Positions 1-4,791 of a stretch of 5,950 nt of DNA are shown piece after piece. The stretch covers positions 1 to 5,950 of the forward strand of contig JALWLR010000091.1 in NCBI GenBank assembly GCA_027084065.1, written 5' to 3'. Below the pieces are notes generated by a model. It worked only from the letters and a program-made list of their open reading frames with translations, made no database searches and was not told the origin of the DNA. Positions within the stretch are counted from its first letter, which is position 1; every line of letters starts with the position of its first letter. A program made the translations under genes and the position numbers. The stretch is from Helicobacteraceae bacterium (lineage in GTDB: Bacteria > Campylobacterota > Campylobacteria > Campylobacterales > Sulfurimonadaceae).

Positions 1-1241
1 GGTTAAAAAGTAAACTTTTTTTACTGTTCATATTCATTACCGTTGGATTGCTCGTTTTGGGGCTGATGGGTGCGATCAACACACAATCGATGAAGAGCCG
101 CATAGATGCTCTTTATTTTGGTACGCTTATTCCTGTAACGGAGTTAAACGATATTTTGTATGCTTACAATGCCGAGATTCTTCCCTCCACTTACAAAGTG
201 AAAAATGCCCTTATCGATCCTGTCGCATTTGAAGAGGATGTACAAAGAGCACTTCTTAACATCAAAAAAAGATGGCAAAGCTATAAGAGTCACTATAAAA
301 CGGAAGAAGAACTTTCCTATGTACTCTATGCCACGAGCGAAATCGAAAAAACGAACGACTATTTTTACAAGTTGCTTGCCGCTTCGAAGGTTGGGTTGAA
401 TATGCAAAAACTTTCCATCCCTCTACTCGATAAAAAAATAGAGCATATCAACATCGTTTTAAAAAGATTGCTTGATTATGAAATAAGCGATGCACGTTTT
501 GAGAGAAAACTCTTTTTGCAAAACTATACGAGCATGATGCGTAAAATGGGAGTGATGCTCTTTTTTATAATCCTTGCCATACTTGTTGTGACCTACAGTG
601 TATTTAAAAGTATACAAAAAGAGCATACAAAACTTGAAGCATTGACAAAAAAACTCAAGTTGCTTAACAAAAAACTGGAAAACGCCTCCTATACCGATTC
701 TCTGACGGGATTACATAACAGACGCTACTTCAACTATATTTTCGAGCGTGAGCTCAGACGTGCAAAACGGGAGAAGAAGTATGTAACATTTATGATGATC
801 GATATTGATTACTTCAAACAGTACAATGACACGTATGGGCACATTGCCGGAGATCATACACTCAAGATTGTCGCACAAGTCATCAAAAGCTGTTTTAAAA
901 GACCGAGTGATTTTGTTTTTAGACTTGGAGGCGAAGAGTTTGGTGTTTTGCTGCTTGATACCGATGAGATAAACAGTGCTCGCCTTGCAAAAACATTGTG
1001 TAAGAAAGTCAAAGAGCAGGGTATAGAGCACAAAGCATCCAAAGTGGCAGATGTCGTAACGATCTCTGTCGGGGTTGTCAGCTGTATAGCCGATGAGATG
1101 CTTCAAGGGGACGATCTACTGAAAAAAGCGGATGAAATGCTCTATAAAGCCAAAGAGAGCGGACGTGATCGCTATATGATTAGCAGTGAAATATTTAGCG
1201 CTTCAGAAGAAGCAAATGATTCTCATCATCATGCCGCGTAA
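1..1241 (+). CDS. Membrane-anchored diguanylate cyclase (4HB-type sensor + GGDEF), 5' partial
   Basis: The product makes the second messenger cyclic-di-GMP from two GTP, at the inner membrane. The reading frame is open from base 3 without a stop. The first ATG/TTG-type codon (TTG at 48) would cut the first membrane helix in half, so the true start lies upstream of the window. Order of parts: membrane helix 1 (about 15-75), a helical periplasmic region (about 76-546) resembling the four-helix-bundle sensors of chemoreceptors (LIPVTELNDI followed by AYN), membrane helix 2 (about 547-606), a short Lys/Leu-rich coiled coil, then the GGDEF domain (about 690-1180). Hallmarks seen: DSLTGLHNRRYF, IDIDYFKQYND, active site GGEEF at 927-941, and the inhibitory I-site RxxD (RPSD, 900-911) exactly five residues before it. 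Catalysis and product feedback inhibition are therefore both expected. The ligand cannot be inferred. It ends 2 bases from the stop of the opposing operon. Confidence 0.93.
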   Translation, partial: LKSKLFLLFIFITVGLLVLGLMGAINTQSMKSRIDALYFGTLIPVTELNDILYAYNAEILPSTYKVKNALIDPVAFEEDVQRALLNIKKRWQSYKSHYKTEEELSYVLYATSEIEKTNDYFYKLLAASKVGLNMQKLSIPLLDKKIEHINIVLKRLLDYEISDARFERKLFLQNYTSMMRKMGVMLFFIILAILVVTYSVFKSIQKEHTKLEALTKKLKLLNKKLENASYTDSLTGLHNRRYFNYIFERELRRAKREKKYVTFMMIDIDYFKQYNDTYGHIAGDHTLKIVAQVIKSCFKRPSDFVFRLGGEEFGVLLLDTDEINSARLAKTLCKKVKEQGIEHKASKVADVVTISVGVVSCIADEMLQGDDLLKKADEMLYKAKESGRDRYMISSEIFSASEEANDSHHHAA

Positions 1242-1243
1242 GA

Positions 1244-1576
1244 TTACTTTTTAAAGGAGAAACCCTCTTTTTGCAATGCCTCTTTGAGTCTGTCGTGAAC
1301 CTCTCCTTGAAACTCCATCCATCCCTCTTTGAAGCTTCCTCCACATGCAAGAGTCGATTTGAGTTTTTTTAGGAGTTTGCGGGCTTCTTGAGTCGGTAGA
1401 AAAAATTCGCCTACAAGTGTGACCGTTTTGCCTTTGCGTTTTTCTTTTTGAAAAACGAGTTTGTGCTTTTTTGGTTCAAGAAAAGATTCTTCTTTACTCT
1501 TTTTTTCGTCAAGAAGTGCCCATTCGTCATCGAAAGAGGCACCGATGGAGAGGTCGAGTTTCGTGCCTCTGCCCAT
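1244..1576 (-). CDS. yciH: SUI1/YciH-family (eIF1-like) translation initiation factor
   Basis: A 110-residue protein, close to the usual length of bacterial YciH. The N-terminal ~45 residues are charged and probably flexible. The SUI1 core spans about residues 47-108: RKGKTVTLVGEF (basic loop and first strand), a helix rich in Lys/Leu (65-74), the conserved ACGGSFKEG turn (77-85), MEFQGEVHDRLKEAL and a final GF. Family knowledge: SUI1 proteins resemble eIF1, bind the small ribosomal subunit near the P site and influence start-codon and initiator-tRNA discrimination; bacterial YciH is non-essential and has been linked to stress. The ATG shares one base with the TAA of the upstream gene (TAATG), so translation is probably coupled. 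It is the last gene of the minus-strand operon. The family call is firm; one-to-one orthology with E. coli YciH is likely but untested. Confidence 0.9.
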   Translation of the reverse strand: MGRGTKLDLSIGASFDDEWALLDEKKSKEESFLEPKKHKLVFQKEKRKGKTVTLVGEFFLPTQEARKLLKKLKSTLACGGSFKEGWMEFQGEVHDRLKEALQKEGFSFKK

Positions 1577-2412
1577 TAGAGGATGACCTCTTGATGTAAA
1601 ACACTCATATTGGGTTTGAAAAGTCCAACTTCAACGCAGGCACTTACACTTGCGAGTGTGTCTCTTTCTTTGTGGTAAAGGACTATGAAAACTTCGTCGC
1701 CGGGCTGTAGAAAATTAGTCTCTCCAAAATGGGTATAACGCGTGGCACCAATGGAGATAATGGCTTTTTTAGGGTAGTTACACGCTTTTATGTATTCAAG
1801 GATTGGTTCAAGAGGACCGTTGTCTTGTTGAGTGTTTATCTGGTTTTTCATCCAGTTAAGCAATTTTTCGTAAAGGTAGCTGTATCCGTTGAGTTCTACA
1901 TCTTCGCCGTACTGATAAACCTCATTGTTTCGTTTGAGAAAACTGACTATTTTATAGCTGTCTTTTATGCCGCCGATTGTGTACTTGTCTATGGGGATAT
2001 GAAGCTCGGCTATTCCCTTGGAGTGTGCGCCCCAGTTTTTTTTCTCGCTTATTTTTTTCGCTCCCTTGCGTCGGATGCTGCAGTCGTTATAGGCGCAGAA
2101 GTGTGTTGGTTTGATAGCGGAAACTTTTTTGTTTTCGTATGTCAGTTCGCAGATGATGGCTACTTCTGGCTCGGCTTGAACATTTTCCGTAGCGTTTGGC
2201 AGGCGGATGGTTGTAGAACTAAGAGGATTGATACTTAGCTGTTCGGAGGCTATGTCGCACTCACACGGCAGATAGAAGGGAAACATCCCCTTTGGTGCCG
2301 CTTCATCTTCTGTTACAACATCTTTAAAGTCCTCCTCTTCGCCTGCCTGATCAAGATGCAGAGCGAAGTTTCCGGCTATGCCAAGACCCAAATACTCTCT
2401 ATAGAGTTCCAT
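1576..2412 (-). CDS. FAH-fold (fumarylacetoacetase-like) protein, probably the DUF5718 family
   Basis: A 278-residue protein from the ATG at 2412. A longer in-frame start at 2430 exists, but it adds only an Arg-rich MRRRRP stub and overlaps a good Shine-Dalgarno (GGAGG, 2426-2422, 9 bases before 2412). The sequence then begins MELYREYLGLGIAGNFALHL. The fumarylacetoacetate hydrolase fold is suggested by E81-P-E83 followed by a beta strand, AYNDCSIR (107-114, equivalent to the ANDVSARD motif of the family), an NWGAHSKG segment, and LQPGDEVFIVLY near the end (matching LxPGDxV). The E-x-E plus Asp metal ligands of FAH enzymes are therefore present (E81, E83, D110). From memory, Campylobacterota proteins of this type are labelled DUF5718; this was not looked up. 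The substrate is unknown. It lies between two ribosome-associated genes, overlapping the upstream one by 14 bases and the downstream one by 1. Confidence 0.8.
   Translation of the reverse strand: MELYREYLGLGIAGNFALHLDQAGEEEDFKDVVTEDEAAPKGMFPFYLPCECDIASEQLSINPLSSTTIRLPNATENVQAEPEVAIICELTYENKKVSAIKPTHFCAYNDCSIRRKGAKKISEKKNWGAHSKGIAELHIPIDKYTIGGIKDSYKIVSFLKRNNEVYQYGEDVELNGYSYLYEKLLNWMKNQINTQQDNGPLEPILEYIKACNYPKKAIISIGATRYTHFGETNFLQPGDEVFIVLYHKERDTLASVSACVEVGLFKPNMSVLHQEVIL
1578..1591 (-). promoter_or_regulatory. Small hairpin covering the ribosome binding site of the SUI1 gene
   Basis: AGAGG (1578-1582) and CCTCT (1587-1591) form a perfect 5-bp inverted repeat with a 4-base loop. On the minus-strand mRNA the upstream AGAGG arm is the best Shine-Dalgarno for the SUI1 ATG at 1576 (about 10 bases away), and it would be paired with CCTCT. 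The hairpin lies in the last codons of the FAH-like gene, so ribosomes finishing that gene would melt it. This fits translational coupling, but the stem is short and the idea is an inference. Confidence 0.3.
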
Positions 2413-4006
2413 TGGCCTTCGCCTCCGCATACTCTTCGTAAGTTCCTTTGAAGTCGGTAAAGGTACCGCCTGGGTGCAGCTCTATAACACGGTTTGCAAA
2501 GGCATCGAGAAGCTCACGGTCGTGTGAAACACAGATGACGTTGCCTTTGAAGTTGTAGAGCGCTTCGCCGAGTGCGACGATGGATTCTAAGTCGAGGTGG
2601 TTGGTCGGCTCATCCAGAACGAGGAAGTTGCCGCCTTCGAGCATAAGCTTGGAGAGCATCATTCTATGTTTTTCGCCTCCTGAGAGATTTTTGATGCTTT
2701 TTTCCTGCTCTTCGCCGCTAAAGAGCATACGTCCAAGGGCGTTGCGTATCTCGCCTACGTCACGCTTTGGATCGAACGCTCGTAGCCAGTCGTAGAGAGT
2801 CTCCTCTCCTTGAATGAGATCGACCGTATCTTGAGGGAAGTAGCCTGGCTGAATCGTTGCCCCCCAAAACACTTCGCCTCCACAACTTGGTTTGAGCTCT
2901 TCCATGATGATTTTAAGGAGTGTCGTTTTTCCTACACCGTTTGGACCTATGAGAGCAATTTTTTCATAAGGTACGACTTTGAAGTCGATGTCGTCGAAGA
3001 CTTTGTTATCTCCATATGCATGGCAGACATGGCGCACTTCAAGTGCTTCGTCTCCTATGTCGCGTTTTGGTTTGAAAACAATGCTTGGATCTCGTCTTGA
3101 GCTTGGTTTGATGTCTTCTATGTTAAGCTTTTCAAGCTGCTTTTGTCTGGAAGTTGCCTGTTTCGCCTTTGAAGCGTTGGCGCTAAAGCGGCGAATGAAG
3201 GCCTCAAGCTGCTCTTTTTCTTTTTGCTTTTTTTGGTTTTCAAGCTCCATTTGCTTTGCCATGACGTTTGCAGCCAGATACCAGTCGTCATAGTTTCCGG
3301 TAAACTCACGGATTTTTTGATAATCTACGTCGAGTATGTTGGTCACGACTGCGTTGAGGAAGTGCCTGTCATGAGAGATGACAACCATAGTTCCCTCATG
3401 GCGTTTAAGCTCATCTTCAAGCCAGCTGATGGTCTCTATGTCGAGGTTGTTTGTCGGCTCATCGAGGAAAAGCACATCGGGTTTTGGAAAGAGTACCTGC
3501 GCTAGGAGCACTTTGAATTTGTCCGCGCTATCTAGCGTACTCATAAGGTCATAATGCTTCTCTGCCGGTATGCCGACGTTTTCAAGGATTTTGGCGATGT
3601 TGACATCGTACTCGTAAGTCGGATCCTCTTCGACACATATAGTCTCCAATTCCGCAAGACGATTGTTTACCGCATCATCTTCGAAGTCGCCTTCAGCATA
3701 AAGCTTTTCTTTCTCTTTGATGGCGTCATAGAGCCGTTTGTTTCCATACAGCACGGCATCCATGATCGTATAGTCATCAAAAGCGTTTTGGTTCTGGCGA
3801 AGTACGCCTACTTTAAGACCCGGTTCGATGATGACCTCTCCGTCATAGTCTTTGATCTCTCCGCTTAAGATTTTCAAAAAGGTCGTTTTTCCAGCTCCGT
3901 TTGCGCCGATAAGACCGTAACGTTTATGTCGGTCAAGCTTGAGATTTATGTCTTGAAAAAGGACGCGACTGCCAAATCGCATTGTTAAGTTTTGTACTGT
4001 TACCAT
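2399..4006 (-). CDS. ybiT: ABC-F family ATPase, YbiT type
   Basis: A 535-residue soluble protein with two ATP-binding cassettes and no membrane segments, which makes it an ABC-F ribosome-associated ATPase rather than a transporter. Domain 1: Walker A GANGAGKT (34-41), Walker B VLFLDEPTNNLD (178-189), H-loop SHDRHF. The linker, a charged helical hairpin (about 245-305) containing RRFSANASKAKQATS, is the part that reaches toward P-site tRNA in this family. Domain 2: Walker A GPNGVGKT (354-361), signature LSGGE (441-445), Walker B FLVLDEPTNHLD, SHDREL. The signature of domain 1 is degenerate (STLDSADKFKV at about 156-166 instead of LSGGQ), which matches E. coli YbiT, as does the length (about 530). 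The family helps stalled or early-elongating ribosomes. It is the first gene of a three-gene operon with a near-consensus -10 (TATAAT) 31 bases upstream of the ATG. Some ABC-F proteins give antibiotic resistance; nothing here suggests that role. Confidence 0.95.
   Translation of the reverse strand: MVTVQNLTMRFGSRVLFQDINLKLDRHKRYGLIGANGAGKTTFLKILSGEIKDYDGEVIIEPGLKVGVLRQNQNAFDDYTIMDAVLYGNKRLYDAIKEKEKLYAEGDFEDDAVNNRLAELETICVEEDPTYEYDVNIAKILENVGIPAEKHYDLMSTLDSADKFKVLLAQVLFPKPDVLFLDEPTNNLDIETISWLEDELKRHEGTMVVISHDRHFLNAVVTNILDVDYQKIREFTGNYDDWYLAANVMAKQMELENQKKQKEKEQLEAFIRRFSANASKAKQATSRQKQLEKLNIEDIKPSSRRDPSIVFKPKRDIGDEALEVRHVCHAYGDNKVFDDIDFKVVPYEKIALIGPNGVGKTTLLKIIMEELKPSCGGEVFWGATIQPGYFPQDTVDLIQGEETLYDWLRAFDPKRDVGEIRNALGRMLFSGEEQEKSIKNLSGGEKHRMMLSKLMLEGGNFLVLDEPTNHLDLESIVALGEALYNFKGNVICVSHDRELLDAFANRVIELHPGGTFTDFKGTYEEYAEAKANGTL
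2422..2426 (-). promoter_or_regulatory. Ribosome binding site fixing the start of the FAH-like gene
   Basis: On the minus strand GGAGG stands 9 bases before the ATG at 2412, inside the end of the ybiT-like gene. It lies downstream of the alternative ATG at 2430, so it can only serve the 2412 start. Confidence 0.7.
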
Positions 4007-4031
4007 AGTTTTATTACACCTGTAAATTTTT

Positions 4032-4060
4032 TTGCAATTATAGCTAACATCTGATAAAAT
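4032..4060 (+). promoter_or_regulatory. Promoter of the GNAT-like gene, predicted to give a leaderless mRNA
   Basis: A -35-like TTGCAA (4032-4037) stands 17 bases from a -10 TAAAAT (4055-4060) with an extended TGA element (4052-4054). The -10 ends 6 bases before the ATG at 4067, so transcription would start at or within a base or two of the start codon. No Shine-Dalgarno is visible before that ATG. The -35 overlaps the opposing operon's TATAAT by one base, so the two promoters should compete. Confidence 0.5.
4037..4042 (-). promoter_or_regulatory. -10 box of the ybiT-FAH-SUI1 operon promoter
   Basis: A perfect TATAAT reads on the minus strand. Transcription would start near 4030, leaving a leader of about 24 bases with a modest AGGTG ribosome binding site before the ATG at 4006. 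The best -35 at 17-bp spacing (GAAACA) is weak, as is usual for sigma-70 promoters in Campylobacterota. No further promoter is apparent in the two gene overlaps, so the three genes are probably one transcript. Confidence 0.6.
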
Positions 4061-4066
4061 GTTTCC

Positions 4067-4381
4067 ATGCAGATACGAGAGATAAGCCTAAAAGAGCTCT
4101 ATGAAGCTTATGAATTGGTAAAAAAGATATATGACATTCCCTACGAACTCTTCGAAGACCGCATTTATGAGATGCGTGATACCTATAAAATGATAGGCGT
4201 ATTTGAAAAAGAGCGCCTTTTGGCATATGCGGGAGTGGAGATCAAAACAACCCTCAAAGAGGGACGCCACATCCGCGTATACGAGCTCACATCCGTCGAT
4301 GAAAAAAGCCTTCAAGAGCTTCAAGACTATTTAAAAGATTATGCGAAGATTTCGATGGCAAAGAAGGTGGTATATGAATAG
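4067..4381 (+). CDS. Small GNAT-like protein without the acetyl-CoA loop
   Basis: A 104-residue soluble protein. The secondary-structure pattern follows the N-terminal part of a GNAT acetyltransferase: IREISLKELYEAYELVKKIY as strand plus helix 1, a second helix (26-39), strands MIGVFEKERLLAYAGVEI and RHIRVYELTSV, then a helix (80-95) and a last strand KKVVY. The usual R/Q-x-x-G-x-G/A pyrophosphate loop between strand 4 and helix 3 is absent (VDEKSLQELQ, no glycine), and no C-terminal strands follow. Acetyl-CoA binding is therefore doubtful; it may be a binding or regulatory relic of the fold, or a C-terminally truncated copy. The start is the only sensible ATG and has no ribosome binding site (see the promoter). 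The gene is read divergently from the ybiT-like operon. Codon use and GC match the backbone, unlike the next gene. Moderately sure it is a real gene, less sure of the fold. Confidence 0.65.
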   Translation: MQIREISLKELYEAYELVKKIYDIPYELFEDRIYEMRDTYKMIGVFEKERLLAYAGVEIKTTLKEGRHIRVYELTSVDEKSLQELQDYLKDYAKISMAKKVVYE

Positions 4382-4447
4382 TTTTTGATCACTCAAGGAA
4401 GCATTTTGTGTATTAGTACCATCATATAAAAAGACGTGTTAAAACGC

Positions 4448-4465
4448 TATGTTTCCAGTAACATA
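4448..4465. repeat. Perfect 6-bp inverted repeat
   Basis: TATGTT and AACATA are separated by 6 bases. No run of T follows closely on either strand, so it is a poor terminator; a protein-binding site or chance in AT-rich DNA are alternatives. Confidence 0.35.
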
Positions 4466-4481
4466 TACAAATACAAAATCT

Positions 4482-4502
4482 TTAAGAATTAAGAATTATG
4501 AA
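4482..4502. repeat. Three tandem copies of a 7-bp unit
   Basis: TTAAGAA, TTAAGAA and TTATGAA stand head to tail; the third copy differs at one base. Such short AT-rich tandem repeats may vary in copy number by slippage. They lie upstream of the candidate promoter of the leader region. Confidence 0.6.
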
Positions 4503-4523
4503 TGATTTCAAGTAAAAATATTG

Positions 4524-4529
4524 TAGAAT
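4524..4529 (+). promoter_or_regulatory. Candidate -10 box for the leader/STAND transcript
   Basis: TAGAAT matches the -10 consensus at five of six bases, including the key first, second and last. Transcription would start near 4536 and give a leader of about 195 bases before the AAGGAG site, including the whole GC-rich segment. No good -35 is present. In DNA this AT-rich, chance matches are common. Confidence 0.3.
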
Positions 4530-4620
4530 GCAAAATTGATAATAATTAATGCACAAAAATTTATCATGTTAACACTATTTTTATCCTTTTAACTGAAATT
4601 ACATCAAATGCGTGCTAATA

Positions 4621-4740
4621 AATAAGAGCCTCGCCATCTAGCTTACTGAAGTTATGGGGGCGCAGATTGAACACTCGCAGTTGAACAGCGCTGTGCATCA
4701 GGTAATAAGCGAATGGAAGGAGAACTTCATAATGTGTCCT
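4621..4740 (+). other. GC-rich leader segment with possible RNA structure
   Basis: About 47% GC here against about 22% just upstream. A 7-bp perfect stem can form between TGAAGTT (4647-4653) and AACTTCA (4723-4729), the latter directly after the AAGGAG ribosome binding site. Inside it GCGCAG (4660-4665) can pair with CTGTGC (4691-4696, one G-U). CGCAGATTGAACA (4661-4673) is almost repeated directly as CGCAGTTGAACA (4676-4687). An in-frame extension of the 19-codon ORF back to an ATG at 4654 (45 codons, no ribosome binding site) is possible but less likely. It could be a regulatory leader, a small RNA, or a gene or mobile-element remnant; I recognise no known RNA family. Confidence 0.35.
4717..4722 (+). 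promoter_or_regulatory. Strong ribosome binding site of the leader ORF
   Basis: AAGGAG stands 9 bases before the ATG at 4732 and is the strongest Shine-Dalgarno on the plus strand in this part of the window. The STAND gene itself has only a weak GAGA-type match before its ATG, so ribosomes may be loaded here and passed on. Confidence 0.5.
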
Positions 4741-4791
4741 TTTCATATGATTATAAAAGACAAGCGAGAACCTAATTTATGTCAAAAGTAA
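4732..4791 (+). CDS. Possible 19-residue leader peptide overlapping the STAND gene start
   Basis: The ORF MCPFHMIIKDKREPNLCQK follows an AAGGAG site at ideal distance and stops with TAA at 4789-4791. The start codon of the STAND gene (4779) lies 13 bases inside it in another frame, an arrangement typical of translational coupling. The same frame could be extended to an ATG at 4654 to give 45 residues. No family is recognised. It may be a leader whose translation controls the next gene, a small partner protein, or chance. Confidence 0.35.
   Translation: MCPFHMIIKDKREPNLCQK
4752..4757 (+). promoter_or_regulatory. Alternative -10 box close to the STAND gene
   Basis: TATAAA (five of six) would place transcription start near 4764 and give a leader of about 15 bases for the ATG at 4779, bypassing the leader ORF. 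No -35 is visible. It competes with the candidate at 4524-4529 as the real promoter. Confidence 0.25.

Larger units (their letters stand above)
4382..4778. other. Long intergenic region between backbone and the STAND gene
   Basis: This stretch of about 400 bases has no gene of normal length on either strand. By hand count GC is about 22% over 4441-4620 and about 47% over 4621-4740, before falling again. The AT-rich half holds a 7-bp tandem repeat, a short inverted repeat and one reasonable -10. The GC-rich half holds inverted repeats, a strong ribosome binding site and a tiny ORF, listed separately. No tRNA, transposase, CRISPR array or clear rho-independent terminator was seen. The change in composition, and the shift to a much more AT-rich gene downstream, suggest an insertion boundary inside it. 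Confidence 0.7.

Noticed and set aside
711..1106. Reverse-strand open frames inside the diguanylate cyclase gene
   Set aside because: They lie opposite conserved GGDEF codons, have no family features, and are shadows of the real frame.
1250..1276. Possible bidirectional terminator (AAAGGAG ... CCCTCTTTTT) at the convergent gene ends
   Set aside because: The two arms pair only with a bulge or mismatch, the stem is about 3-4 bp, and the site lies in the last codons of the SUI1 gene.
2430..2430. Upstream ATG as the start of the FAH-like gene
   Set aside because: It adds only MRRRRP, places the GGAGG site after the start codon, and enlarges the overlap with the ybiT-like gene.
2580..3868. Several plus-strand open frames opposite the ABC-F gene
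   Set aside because: They run antisense to conserved Walker and linker motifs and are low-complexity Ser/Phe/Val-rich translations with no domain pattern.
4385..4398. TTGA-TCAC-TCAA hairpin after the GNAT-like gene
   Set aside because: The stem is only 4 bp and there is no T run after it on the plus strand, so it does not look like a terminator.
4537..4551. Fur-box-like sequence TGATAAT-A-ATTAATG
   Set aside because: The left half matches but the right half agrees at only about four of seven bases, and such matches are expected by chance in DNA of about 20% GC.
4661..4710. Integron attC site, retron RNA or IS end in the GC-rich segment
   Set aside because: No GTTRRRY/RYYYAAC pair, no reverse transcriptase, no transposase and no terminal inverted repeats were found nearby.
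4654..4791. A 45-codon gene starting at ATG 4654
   Set aside because: It has no ribosome binding site at 4654 and codon use (many CAG, AAG, GAG) unlike its neighbours; the in-frame ATG at 4732 with AAGGAG is the better start. A small gene is not excluded.
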